The translations under genes were made by a program, and so were the position numbers. A DNA stretch of 62,774 bases from positions 1 to 62,774 of the forward strand of contig CALZKB010000024.1 in the NCBI GenBank assembly GCA_945787575.1, in the 5' to 3' direction. How positions within the stretch are numbered: the first letter of the stretch is position 1; each line of letters starts with the position of its first letter. The notes under the pieces were generated by a model. It saw only the letters and a list, made by a program, of their open reading frames with translations. It was not told the DNA's origin and did no database searches. Source of the stretch: Thermoanaerobaculia bacterium (GTDB lineage Bacteria > Acidobacteriota > Thermoanaerobaculia > Multivoradales > JAHEKO01). Shown here piece by piece: positions 1 through 8,737 of this stretch.

Positions 1-809
1 CGCTCTCCATCGAAACCGAGCCGGTAGGCGGCCACGTGGCAGGTCGCGCACCTGTCGACGCGGTCGACGTTGGTGAAGTTGATGTTCTGGTAGAGCCCGG
101 AGATCATCACCTGGTCGACTCTGAGATCGGGCTCGATGAAGTCGGTCAGCGGGGCGTTGAGGACGAAGTAGTCGAGCTTCTTGTCGAGATTGGCAATCCG
201 CAGCTCGAGCGAGCTGATGTCGCTGCGCAGGGCGGCCATCCGGTCTTCCACCGCCGCGATCGACGATCGACGCTGCTCCAATTCGGCATCGAGCTCGCTG
301 CGCTGTTCGATCAGGAGCTCGAGCTGCTTGAGCTCTTCCACCCACCGTTCTCGCAATCGATCGACGTCGCCCCGGGCCTCCTCGACGTTCTTCTCCTTCT
401 GGAGCGCGGAGTCGAGCTCGTAACGCGCCGTGTCGAGCAGCGACTTGGTCCCGCGCGACCGCGCATCCATCGCGTAGACCTTCTTGTCGATCTTGGACCG
501 CGTCCCTTCGGTCTCGGCGATCTCGGCTCGCTGGGATTCGAGCTTCGCCGCTTCCTGGGCCAGCTCGGCCTCGAGCGCGCCGACGTCGGCCGCATCGAGC
601 TTCTGCCGCTCCACTTCGAGATCCTCGGCCACCGCCGCCCGCTCGAGCTCCCGGAACCGGGCCTGCAGCTGTTTCCACGGCTTGGCGTAGTCGGCGAAGA
701 CCATCCAGACCGTCACCACGAGGAGGACGATCGAGCTCACAGCGAACAGGATGTTCGTCTTGCGGAAGTTGTAGTGGCGATCGGGTCGCTTGTGCGGAGG
801 TACCGGCAT
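1..809 (-). CDS. Membrane-anchored c-type cytochrome of the bc-type complex (3' end beyond window)
   Basis: Last visible gene of the leftward Rieske/cytochrome b operon; about 269 residues are seen before the window edge. The N-terminus is basic (MPVPPHKRPDRHYNF), then one hydrophobic helix at about residues 17-38, then a long charged stretch to about residue 190 rich in E, L, K, R and Q, typical of a coiled coil. A CATCH haem-binding motif is encoded at 36-50, close to the edge, so more haem motifs may follow. Inferred role: periplasmic electron acceptor replacing cytochrome c1 or f. The ATG at 809 lies 9 bp after the upstream stop. Seen: helix, heptad-rich region, one CxxCH. Inferred: multihaem nature and complex membership. 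Confidence 0.75.
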   Translation of the reverse strand, partial: MPVPPHKRPDRHYNFRKTNILFAVSSIVLLVVTVWMVFADYAKPWKQLQARFRELERAAVAEDLEVERQKLDAADVGALEAELAQEAAKLESQRAEIAETEGTRSKIDKKVYAMDARSRGTKSLLDTARYELDSALQKEKNVEEARGDVDRLRERWVEELKQLELLIEQRSELDAELEQRRSSIAAVEDRMAALRSDISSLELRIANLDKKLDYFVLNAPLTDFIEPDLRVDQVMISGLYQNINFTNVDRVDRCATCHVAAYRLGFDGE

Positions 810-818
810 CGCTAACGC

Positions 819-1901
819 CTATACGTTGAAGAAGAACTCCTGAATGTGGACGAGGTACTTCAGGTTGAAGGCCCAGCGCAGGTACATCTTGATCGGCAAG
901 AGCATCATCGTGAGGAAGAGGCCTATGCCGACGTAGAAGCGTGACGCACCCATGTCGTCGTAGTAACGCTTGAAGAACTGGAGCTTGGTGAGTCCCACCG
1001 GCAGGACCACGAAGTAGAGCAACAGCAGGAGGATCCCCGGTAGCTCGCGGACCAGCCAGAACGAGGGCAGGCCGACGCCCAGCATCTTGATGAAGATGTA
1101 CTCCGAGAGATCGACGTTGACGAGCGGCTCGACCTTGTTGATGTCCCAGTACTCGTAGAGCCCGAAGAAGTTCCAGTTCGGCCCCCGCATGAAGGTGCCG
1201 ACGACGATCAGGTAGCACCAGAGGACGACGAAGCCGTACATGAAGAGCACGATCTCGCTGCGGCGCTCCTTGAAGGTGAAGTAGCCGTTGCCCTTGGTGT
1301 TGGTGTCGATGTAGGGGATGGCGCAAAGGCCGACGATGATGAGGCTGGGAAGCACGACGCCCGCCATCCACGGGTCGAAGTAGACGAGCATCTCCTGCAG
1401 CCCGAGGAAGTACCAAGGCGCTTTGGACGGGTTCGGCGCGACCGCGGTGTTGGCCGGCTCCTCGAGCGGCGCCTGCAGCATGATCGACCAGACGACCAGA
1501 AGCACCGTGAGAATGACCATGCAGATGAACTCGGAGAAGACGAGATCGGGCCAGGTGAAGATCTTGTCGTTCGCCTCCGTCTTCTCGAAGGTCGGTTCTC
1601 CGTTGGCGATCCGCTCGTCGTTGTCGTAGGCCTTCTTCATCGACAGCCAGACGAAGAACCCCACGAAGTAGACCATCATCACGATCGGCACGTTGTCGGG
1701 TTTGGCGACCACCAGTCGGAAGTTCTCGTCGAACATGCTCACCACGAAGTAGAGGGTGACGCCGACGAGCATTACCAGGCCGCCGAGGTTGGTCCACAGC
1801 CGCCGCCAGAAGAGCGCCGCCACGAAGACCACCGTCGTGATCGTGAACGACCACTTGGGGTCCGAGAAGTAGTTGACCAGCTCTTTCAGCGCGTCGAACA
1901 A
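819..1901 (-). CDS. Cytochrome b C-terminal domain subunit (subunit IV-like)
   Basis: 360-residue integral membrane protein with about eight hydrophobic helices. The motif APWYFLGLQEML near residue 160 corresponds to the quinol-site PEWY loop of cytochrome b/subunit IV; here Glu is replaced (APWY), as in several non-proteobacterial bc complexes. It is much longer than the roughly 160-residue b6f subunit IV, with additional N- and C-terminal helices. The start is a TTG at 1901, supported by AAGGAG 8 nt upstream. It follows the cytochrome b gene by 17 bp, so the two halves of cytochrome b are separate polypeptides. Predicted role: quinol oxidation in the cytoplasmic membrane. Confidence 0.85.
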   Translation of the reverse strand: MFDALKELVNYFSDPKWSFTITTVVFVAALFWRRLWTNLGGLVMLVGVTLYFVVSMFDENFRLVVAKPDNVPIVMMVYFVGFFVWLSMKKAYDNDERIANGEPTFEKTEANDKIFTWPDLVFSEFICMVILTVLLVVWSIMLQAPLEEPANTAVAPNPSKAPWYFLGLQEMLVYFDPWMAGVVLPSLIIVGLCAIPYIDTNTKGNGYFTFKERRSEIVLFMYGFVVLWCYLIVVGTFMRGPNWNFFGLYEYWDINKVEPLVNVDLSEYIFIKMLGVGLPSFWLVRELPGILLLLLYFVVLPVGLTKLQFFKRYYDDMGASRFYVGIGLFLTMMLLPIKMYLRWAFNLKYLVHIQEFFFNV

Positions 1902-1918
1902 CAGAGAGCTCCTTGCCC

Positions 1919-2698
1919 CTAGACCGGTCCCGAGATCCCGCCGTCGCGACGCACTCGCCAGAAATGAACGGCGATGAGGAACGCCGCCACGAACGGGATG
2001 GCCACGCAGTGCAGAACGTAGAAGCGGATGAGCGTTCCGCCGCCGATGGTGCGGCCGGCGATCAGGCCGAATCGGGCATCGCTACCCACGTGAATGAGCT
2101 TCGTCCCCCCTAATTGGAGCAAAGCCGCACCCGGCCCTTCGTGTCCCAGGAGCGGAGTCGCTCGCGCCATGTTGGAGCCGACCGTGATCGCCCAGATCGC
2201 CAGCTGGTCCCACGGCAGCAGGTAGCCGGTGAACGAGAGCAGCAGGGTCAGCACGAGGAGGATGACGCCGACGTTCCAGTTGAACTCGCGCGGCGGCTTG
2301 TACGAGCCGGTCATGAACACGCGGAACATGTGGAGCCACACGGCGATGACCATGGCGTGGGCGGCCCAGCGATGCATCTCGCGCATGATCCCGAAAGCCG
2401 CCACCTCACGAAGATCGACCATGTCGAAGTAGGCGTACTCGACGGTCGGCCGGTAGTAGAACATCAGCAGCAGGCCGGTGATCGTCTCTACCAGAAACAG
2501 GAAGAAGGCGGTTCCGCCCATGCACCAGGTGTAGCTCATCCTCAGGCCCGATTTCTTGACCTTGATCGGATGGAGGTGGAGGACGACGTTGCCCAGCATC
2601 GCCATCGCTCGCTTGCGGTTGTCGGTCGGGATGCCGACCCGGAAGATTGACTTCCAAACCTGGGACTTGACGATGGCTTTCTGAAGGTCTTTGAGCAT
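1919..2698 (-). CDS. Cytochrome b N-terminal subunit (b6-type)
   Basis: 259-residue haem b subunit. The first His pair lies in [15 protein letters not shown] (14-residue spacing) and the second in the region starting RFYVLH and ending AVHFWRV (15-residue spacing). The 14/15 pattern is that of cytochrome b6 rather than mitochondrial cytochrome b. About four to five membrane helices; GYLLPWDQ is the conserved Qo-side motif after helix C. The Rieske gene is 82 bp upstream and the C-terminal subunit 17 bp downstream. Predicted function: transmembrane electron transfer from quinol through two b haems. Confidence 0.9.
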   Translation of the reverse strand: MLKDLQKAIVKSQVWKSIFRVGIPTDNRKRAMAMLGNVVLHLHPIKVKKSGLRMSYTWCMGGTAFFLFLVETITGLLLMFYYRPTVEYAYFDMVDLREVAAFGIMREMHRWAAHAMVIAVWLHMFRVFMTGSYKPPREFNWNVGVILLVLTLLLSFTGYLLPWDQLAIWAITVGSNMARATPLLGHEGPGAALLQLGGTKLIHVGSDARFGLIAGRTIGGGTLIRFYVLHCVAIPFVAAFLIAVHFWRVRRDGGISGPV

Positions 2699-2780
2699 CA
2701 GCGCTGAACTCCCTGCCCGAACTCGCTATCCGGACGATCCCCGAGCCCATTCCAAGACGGGTGCGGATTCCTGCTTCCCC

Positions 2781-3404
2781 TCATCCCGACAAGATGTACG
2801 AGTTGGGGTCTTCCCACTGCCCCTGCTCCCACAAGTACTTCTGAGCCTTGTCGACGAGGATCTGATTGTCGCTCGGATCGATCGAGATTCTCGCGCGCTC
2901 CAAAGGACGAGGGGTCGGTCCTTCGAAGTTGATCCCGCTCTTGTAGTAGCCGCTGCCGTGGCAGGGACACTTGAACTTGTTCTGAGCGTCGAGCCATGCC
3001 GGCGGACAGCCGAGGTGGGTGCAAATAGCGATCAACGAGTAGATCTGGCCGTCGTTGTTGACGATCCAGACTCCGTTCGTCTCCTTGAACCGCTCGTCGA
3101 CGACGCCCGGCGGAAAGTCCTCGGGCTTGCCGACCTTGAAGCTCGTCGGTGGCTCGTAGAGCACGTTGGGGAACATGAACCGACCCCAGGCGGTCACGCA
3201 GGCACCAGTGGCCGCGGTGAAGCCGACCCAGGCGACGGCGGCCCACGAAAAAAACCCGCGACGAGAGACATCCGCCTCTTGGGCCGGTCTCGCCGGCACC
3301 GGTGCCGGCGTAGGCTTCACGGGCGGCGCCTCCGCCGCCGCAGCGCCTGCCTCGGAGTCGGTCGGCGAGGCGGAAGCGGACTCTCTCTCGATGTCTTCAG
3401 TCAT
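2781..3404 (-). CDS. Rieske [2Fe-2S] protein
   Basis: 207 residues. Box 1 is CTHLGC and box 2 CPCHGSGY, giving the two Cys and two His ligands of a Rieske cluster plus the structural disulfide. A Pro/Ala-rich cytoplasmic N-terminus of about 45 residues precedes SRRGFFSW and a hydrophobic helix, a twin-arginine-type signal anchor usual for Rieske proteins. First gene of the leftward operon for the bc-type complex and the electron entry from quinol. A consensus-like promoter lies upstream at 3439-3468. Confidence 0.95.
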   Translation of the reverse strand: MTEDIERESASASPTDSEAGAAAAEAPPVKPTPAPVPARPAQEADVSRRGFFSWAAVAWVGFTAATGACVTAWGRFMFPNVLYEPPTSFKVGKPEDFPPGVVDERFKETNGVWIVNNDGQIYSLIAICTHLGCPPAWLDAQNKFKCPCHGSGYYKSGINFEGPTPRPLERARISIDPSDNQILVDKAQKYLWEQGQWEDPNSYILSG

Positions 3405-3438
3405 ACGAGCGGTAACGAACCTTGGAAATAGCCCGCCC

Positions 3439-3468
3439 TTTCTAGTGGATGCCCGGCGGGGGTGTCAA
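3439..3468 (-). promoter_or_regulatory. Sigma70-type promoter for the Rieske/cytochrome b operon
   Basis: On the minus strand TTGACA (3468-3463, 6/6 to consensus), an 18-bp spacer and TAGAAA (3444-3439, 4/6). Expected start near 3432, giving a leader of about 28 nt before the ATG at 3404. Inferred from sequence only. Confidence 0.5.
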
Positions 3469-3620
3469 GTGAAGAGAGGCGACGCGGCGATGCTCGGGAG
3501 CGCGCAGCTATACTCACTTCCGAACACCGATAGAGCCGCAGAGGCAGCCGCGCGGCGGCTATCGTACCGCGCGACCGGTCGCTTGAAGCAAGACGCCCTA
3601 CGGGTGTCCACAGGAGGTCG

Positions 3621-6600
3621 ATGATGGATGGCAGACTGACCCTCGTAGTCCTACTCCTCGTGTCGCTTCTGTGCGGCGCTGCCGTCTGGGTACAAATGCG
3701 CGAAGCCGACCCCGAGCGCGGCGCGCTTCTGTTCAAGACCGCCTTCACCCAGGATCGTGTACAGGAGCTGCTGGCCCACCCCCCGCTCAACGACGACAAG
3801 GGCCGGGAACAGGTGCGCCAGGGTCTCGCCTGGGACTACGTCTTCATCCCCCTCTACGCCTTCTTCCTCTGGGCGGCGATCAAGTTGACCACCGGTCCTT
3901 ACACCAAGACGCCCGTTCCGTTCGCCCGCTGGGTCACTGCCGTGCCGATCGCCGCGGCAGCGCTCGATGCAATCGAGAACCGAGGCGTCTTGGCCCTGCT
4001 CGGCGGAAGCCGGGCCGGATGGCTGCCACCGATCGTAGCGGGTGTCGCCATTCTCACCCTGGTCCTGGTCTTCGGCACCGTGCTCTACATGCTCGCGGCC
4101 CGTCTCTACGCGCGGATCACCGGCCGCGAGCCGCTTCCCGCGCCGGAGCCGCCCGCCGACTTCGAGGAAGTCCTCGCAGCCGAGCACGCCGCTCTCGACC
4201 TCGCGGGTCGGGGCAACCGAGCGATCGGGCTCGCCCTCTCCGGCGGCGGGATCCGGAGCGCCACGTTCAACCTCGGGATCCTCCAGGCGCTCGCCCGCCT
4301 CCAGCTGCTCGAGCGGCTCGACTATCTCTCCTCGGTGTCGGGCGGCGGCTACATCGGAACCTGGCTCTCCCAATGGGTCCGGCGCAAGGCGGACGACGGG
4401 AGCGGTCCGTCCCCGATCGAGCAGGTCGCCAGAGAGCTCGCAGCCGATCCCCACCAGCAGAAGCCGGAGCCCGATCCGGTCGTCCACCTGCGCAACTACA
4501 GCAACTACCTGACCCCGAGAATAGGCGTCCTCTCGGCCGACACCTGGACGACCGTGGCGACCTACGGGCGCAACTTCGTCCTCAATCTCGTGATTATCGT
4601 GGCCCTCACCGGGGTCGTGCTGCTACTGCCACGAGCGGTCGTCGACTGGCTCCGCTTCCTCAAGGACGACGTGTTCTATGAGACCCCGCTCCAATACCTC
4701 AAGATCGTCGAAGCCGGCGGAGTCGACCAGATCTGGGCGGCTCTCGCCGGTGCGAGCCTCCTCGGGCTCGCCGTACTCGGCACCGGAATCAGCCTCGCCG
4801 GCGCGGTCACCCGCGAAGCGGACCCCGAGGACGGCCTGACCTCCCAGGGCTCCGTCCAGCGGCTGGTCATCCTTCCACTCGTAGTTTCATCGATCTTCGG
4901 AGGCTACTGGCTCGCTCGGATCGACACGACCGGGTCGGCGCTCCTATGGGTGCCGCTCACCACGGTGCTCTACGCCGCCAGCTGGGCCATTTCCACCGCG
5001 GTCGCCGTGCTCGTCTCCAACGAGCGCAAGCTGGCACCGTTCCTGAAGCTCGGCTTCCGGATGACCGCCTGGGCGGTGCCGGTGGGCATTGTCGCCGGAT
5101 TCGCCCTCATGGCGGTCAACCGGCTGGTCGCCAGACAGCTCGACGGGCCACCGCTACACGGTCCGGCCGGGTACCTGTGGAGCGACTGGCAGGTGGTCGC
5201 CTTCTGCCCGCCGATCCTGATGACCGTATTTACCCTGACCATTGTGCTCCACATCGGTCTGGCAGGGAGGAGTCTCGACGACTACCTTCGCGAGTGGCTG
5301 GCGAGAGCGGGTGCCTGGATCACCATCTACAGCCTCGGCTGGCTCGCCTTCACCGGACTCGCCTTCTACGGCCCGGTGGTCGTCGCCCAGCTGGCACCGT
5401 GGGCCAAGGGGATCATCGCCTCCGGTTGGCTGGGGACCTCGATCGCCGGGGCGCTCGCCGGCAACGCGCAGCAGCAAGGGTCGAGCAGCAAGTGGCATCC
5501 GATCGTCGCCAAGTTCGCTCCATGGGTGTTCATCGTCGGGCTCGTCGTCTCGGTGAGCTGGGGCTTCGACTACCTGCTCTCCCGCCACCAGCCGGAAGTG
5601 TGGAAGTCGTTCACGGCCGCGGCCGCCAGAGAGGATGCCGGCGAGACAGTGCGCTACGATCGCAAAGACCTCTCGGTGTCGGTGACCCGGGGCGTCACCG
5701 GCGCCTCGGCGCCCGCCACGCGCGGCCTTGCCGACCGGCACCACGAGCTGCTCGACGGTCAGCTCCACGAGGGCGACTTCTGGTGGTGGATCCTCGCGCT
5801 CGCCGCTGTCGCGTGCGCCTTCTCGGCGCGAGTCGCGATCAACGAGTTCTCGATGCACCAGTACTACCGCAACCGACTCGTGAGAGCCTATCTCGGCGCC
5901 TCCAACAGCAAACGGATGACGAATCCATTCACCGGCTTCGACCCGGACGACGATGGCCCGCTCGGTCTTGCAGACCCACCCCGCCCGTTCCATCTGATCA
6001 ACGCCACCCTCAATCTCGTCCACGGCAAGCGCCTCGGTTGGCAGGAGCGCAAAGCCGCCTCCTTCGGCTTCTCCCCGCTCCACAGCGGCTACGAGCTGGC
6101 GGCGGACGAGCAGGAGGAGCGGCCGCAGGGAGCCTACCGGGAGAGCTCCACCGCCTTCGGGCTCACCCTCGGCACCGCGATGGCGATTTCGGGCGCCGCC
6201 GCCAGCCCCAACATGGGATTTCGTTCGACCCCGGCCCTCACCTTGCTGTTGACGGTCTTCAACGTTCGCCTCGGCTGGTGGCTGGGTAACACCCGCTACA
6301 AGAGGGCGTGGGAGTCCGGGGGCCCGGTGTTCGCACTCCGCCCACTCGTCGCCGAGCTCTTCGGCCTGACCTCGGAGGATTCACGCGACATCTACCTCTC
6401 CGACGGGGGCCACTTCGAGAACCTCGGCGTCTACGAACTGGTACGCCGCCGATGCCGATTCATCATCGCCAGCGACGCCGGCGCCGATCCTGAGCTCGCG
6501 TTTACAGACCTCGCCAACGCGATCCGCAAATGCCGAACCGACTTCGGTGTCGAGATCGACATCGACGTCGGCGCGATCGGAGAGACGAAGGACGGTCACA

Positions 6601-7748
6601 GTCGAAGGCACTGCGCGGTCGGCCGCATCACCTATCCGCGGCAGGCGAAGCACGGTCAGCCGGGTGACCTGCCTGAGCGCGGTTGGCTTCTCTACATCAA
6701 GGCCTCGATCACCGGCGACGAGCCCGAAGACGTCATGCACTACGCTGTTGCCGACCCCGCGTTCCCCCACCAATCGACGGCTGATCAGTTCTTCGACGAG
6801 TCCCAGTTCGAGAGCTACCGCCGCCTCGGTCTGCACATCGGCCACCAGGTTCTGGGTGCCCGGCGCGCAGGCTCCGAGCCCAACTGGGAGGCGCTGTTCA
6901 AGAAGCTATATCAGCGGTGGTACACCCCGACCGTTCCGACCGAGCGCTCGTTTGCTCAGCACGGCCGGACGCTAGCCTCGCTGTTTGGCGACCTCGGCTC
7001 GAAGCCGGAGTTGGCGTTCCTTGCGCCGCAGATCTACAAGGAGTGGGACGGGCTGGGCAATCCGGAGCAGGGCGATCTGGCCAACGGTGTCCCGACAACC
7101 CCTGCCCAGCGCCGCGCGGGCTTCTTCTTCTGTAACTCCCTCGTCCAGCTTATGGAGAACGTCTATCTCGAGCTGCGACTCGACCAAGAGCACGCGAGCC
7201 CCGACAATCGTGGCTGGATGCAACTCTTCCGACGCTGGGCCGGGACGCCGATGTTGCGAGCGACCTGGGCGCTCTCGGCCGGGACGTACGGCTCGAGATT
7301 CCAGAGCTTCTGCGAGCGGCACCTCGGGCTCGAGCAGGGGGCGGTCAGCGTCGGCGAGCCGGCCGACGCCGAGACCATCGAACGGCTCAGCGCGCCGCTC
7401 AAGGAGGACGTCAAGCGAGAGCTCTCCGAGCGTGCCGAGCGGGGGGAGGAGATCGAATGGAGGGAGCTCCGGCTCGACGCGCCGGGGATGGGATTCCCCG
7501 TCGGCTGCTGTGTGCTCAGCCGCGAAGCGAAGCCGGGAAGGGCGCCCGTTGCCTACGTCTGCTACCTCCACGTCGACAAGGACCTCAGGCGAAGCGGGCT
7601 CGCCGAACGAGGGCTGCGCACTCTTCACGCCGAGCTCCAAGATCGTGACACCCGACTCAAGATCTCGAGCAAGCATCGACTCGCCGCGGTCGGCGAGCGG
7701 CGATGGCTCGCCTTCCAGCACTTCTTCGCCGGTTCGGTCGACTCCTGA
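3621..7748 (+). CDS. Large polytopic membrane patatin-like phospholipase
   Basis: 1375 residues. Four hydrophobic helices lie in the first 170 residues. The patatin oxyanion motif SGGGIRS is near residue 208, the nucleophile Ser is in SVSGGGYIG near residue 240 (SxSxG rather than GxSxG), and the dyad Asp is in DGGHFENLG near residue 926. Between Ser and Asp are about 680 residues with eight or more further membrane segments, so the hydrolase fold is interrupted by a membrane domain. The last 80 residues contain a stretch resembling motif A of GNAT acetyltransferases (VDKDLRRSGLAERGLR); that is tentative. AGGAGG at 3612-3617 supports the ATG at 3621. Family function: lipid acyl hydrolase. Substrate unknown. 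Confidence 0.85.
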   Translation: MMDGRLTLVVLLLVSLLCGAAVWVQMREADPERGALLFKTAFTQDRVQELLAHPPLNDDKGREQVRQGLAWDYVFIPLYAFFLWAAIKLTTGPYTKTPVPFARWVTAVPIAAAALDAIENRGVLALLGGSRAGWLPPIVAGVAILTLVLVFGTVLYMLAARLYARITGREPLPAPEPPADFEEVLAAEHAALDLAGRGNRAIGLALSGGGIRSATFNLGILQALARLQLLERLDYLSSVSGGGYIGTWLSQWVRRKADDGSGPSPIEQVARELAADPHQQKPEPDPVVHLRNYSNYLTPRIGVLSADTWTTVATYGRNFVLNLVIIVALTGVVLLLPRAVVDWLRFLKDDVFYETPLQYLKIVEAGGVDQIWAALAGASLLGLAVLGTGISLAGAVTREADPEDGLTSQGSVQRLVILPLVVSSIFGGYWLARIDTTGSALLWVPLTTVLYAASWAISTAVAVLVSNERKLAPFLKLGFRMTAWAVPVGIVAGFALMAVNRLVARQLDGPPLHGPAGYLWSDWQVVAFCPPILMTVFTLTIVLHIGLAGRSLDDYLREWLARAGAWITIYSLGWLAFTGLAFYGPVVVAQLAPWAKGIIASGWLGTSIAGALAGNAQQQGSSSKWHPIVAKFAPWVFIVGLVVSVSWGFDYLLSRHQPEVWKSFTAAAAREDAGETVRYDRKDLSVSVTRGVTGASAPATRGLADRHHELLDGQLHEGDFWWWILALAAVACAFSARVAINEFSMHQYYRNRLVRAYLGASNSKRMTNPFTGFDPDDDGPLGLADPPRPFHLINATLNLVHGKRLGWQERKAASFGFSPLHSGYELAADEQEERPQGAYRESSTAFGLTLGTAMAISGAAASPNMGFRSTPALTLLLTVFNVRLGWWLGNTRYKRAWESGGPVFALRPLVAELFGLTSEDSRDIYLSDGGHFENLGVYELVRRRCRFIIASDAGADPELAFTDLANAIRKCRTDFGVEIDIDVGAIGETKDGHSRRHCAVGRITYPRQAKHGQPGDLPERGWLLYIKASITGDEPEDVMHYAVADPAFPHQSTADQFFDESQFESYRRLGLHIGHQVLGARRAGSEPNWEALFKKLYQRWYTPTVPTERSFAQHGRTLASLFGDLGSKPELAFLAPQIYKEWDGLGNPEQGDLANGVPTTPAQRRAGFFFCNSLVQLMENVYLELRLDQEHASPDNRGWMQLFRRWAGTPMLRATWALSAGTYGSRFQSFCERHLGLEQGAVSVGEPADAETIERLSAPLKEDVKRELSERAERGEEIEWRELRLDAPGMGFPVGCCVLSREAKPGRAPVAYVCYLHVDKDLRRSGLAERGLRTLHAELQDRDTRLKISSKHRLAAVGERRWLAFQHFFAGSVDS

Positions 7749-7756
7749 CCGCGCCG

Positions 7757-8650
7757 CTAACCGGCTGCGCGCAGCGCTTCGATCGCCGCCTGGCGCACCT
7801 TCAAGCTCGGATCGTCGTCCGCCAGACGTTGCAAGAGCTCGTTGCCGGAGGGGGTCTGGAGCGCGGCGAATGCCTTTACCGCTTCGATCATCGCGTCTTC
7901 TTGCTGCTCGGGAGTGATGCCGGGAACCTGGGCGACGAGGTCGCGGTCGAGCATTTCGTTGAGCACCGCGGCGCCCGCATCACTGCCGAGTCGCGCCAGC
8001 GCCAGCGCCGCGTTCCACCGCACGTCGGCGACGGTGTCCTCGAGCAGCACCTCGAGACGGGGACCCGCCTGCGGCAGGCCGAGCTCTCCTAGGGCGTATG
8101 CAGCGGTCTTGCGAATGCCCGGATCGCGCTCGCTCGACGCCTCGAGCACCGGCTCGAGGGCGCGCGGATCGCCGAGCGCGCCGAGCGCCCACAAGCTGTA
8201 GATCCTCAGCTCTTCGTCGGAGCTCTCCAGCGCCTCCAGGAGTTGAGGCAACGCCGCCGGATCCTTGGTGAAGCCGAGAACCAGCGCCAGGTAACGCTTC
8301 ATGTCCTCGTTCTCGGCGGAGGAGAAGACTTCTCGGACCTGCTCCTTCAAGCCTGGCGTCTCGTCGAGAGCGTCGGGGTCGGCGATGAGAATCTTGGCGA
8401 GCTCGTAGGCCGCCTGTGCGCGGCGGGGCTTCGACCAGTGACGCAGGTCGTTGAGGTAGTCCTGGGTCGTATTCTGGTCGTAGGCGATCCAGCCGAATCC
8501 GATGAAGACGACGACGCAGGCGACGACGACGAACAGAGGGACGACGAAGAGCCCCATGAAGGTCCGAAGCGGGCTCGGACCGTCGTCGATCTCGTCCTCG
8601 GGTGGGGCCAGCGGATCGCGGAACTGCGGTTCCTGATGCTCGTCTTCCAT
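7757..8650 (-). CDS. Membrane-anchored HEAT-repeat protein
   Basis: 297 residues. An acidic cytoplasmic N-terminus of about 28 residues is followed by a strong transmembrane helix (residues 30-55) and then Ala/Leu-rich helical repeats with recurring patterns such as YSLWALGALGDPRALEPV and AAYALGELGLPQAG, characteristic of HEAT/PBS-lyase repeats. Such domains are protein-protein scaffolds; no catalytic motif is visible. Convergent with the patatin gene, 8 bp between stops. Partner unknown. Confidence 0.8.
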   Translation of the reverse strand: MEDEHQEPQFRDPLAPPEDEIDDGPSPLRTFMGLFVVPLFVVVACVVVFIGFGWIAYDQNTTQDYLNDLRHWSKPRRAQAAYELAKILIADPDALDETPGLKEQVREVFSSAENEDMKRYLALVLGFTKDPAALPQLLEALESSDEELRIYSLWALGALGDPRALEPVLEASSERDPGIRKTAAYALGELGLPQAGPRLEVLLEDTVADVRWNAALALARLGSDAGAAVLNEMLDRDLVAQVPGITPEQQEDAMIEAVKAFAALQTPSGNELLQRLADDDPSLKVRQAAIEALRAAG

Positions 8651-8737
8651 GGCCGCGGGCAGCTTACCGCGACTCCGCCCACCTCCGTAACCGCGCGACC
8701 TCGGCCCCCGGATCGCTTCAGACCGGAGGCAGCGAGG

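Noticed and set aside
36-815. Long plus-strand reading frame opposite the cytochrome gene
   Set aside because: It is antisense to a gene with a haem motif, helix and ordered start; its composition (Val, Glu, Leu, Arg-rich repeats) is typical of high-GC shadows.
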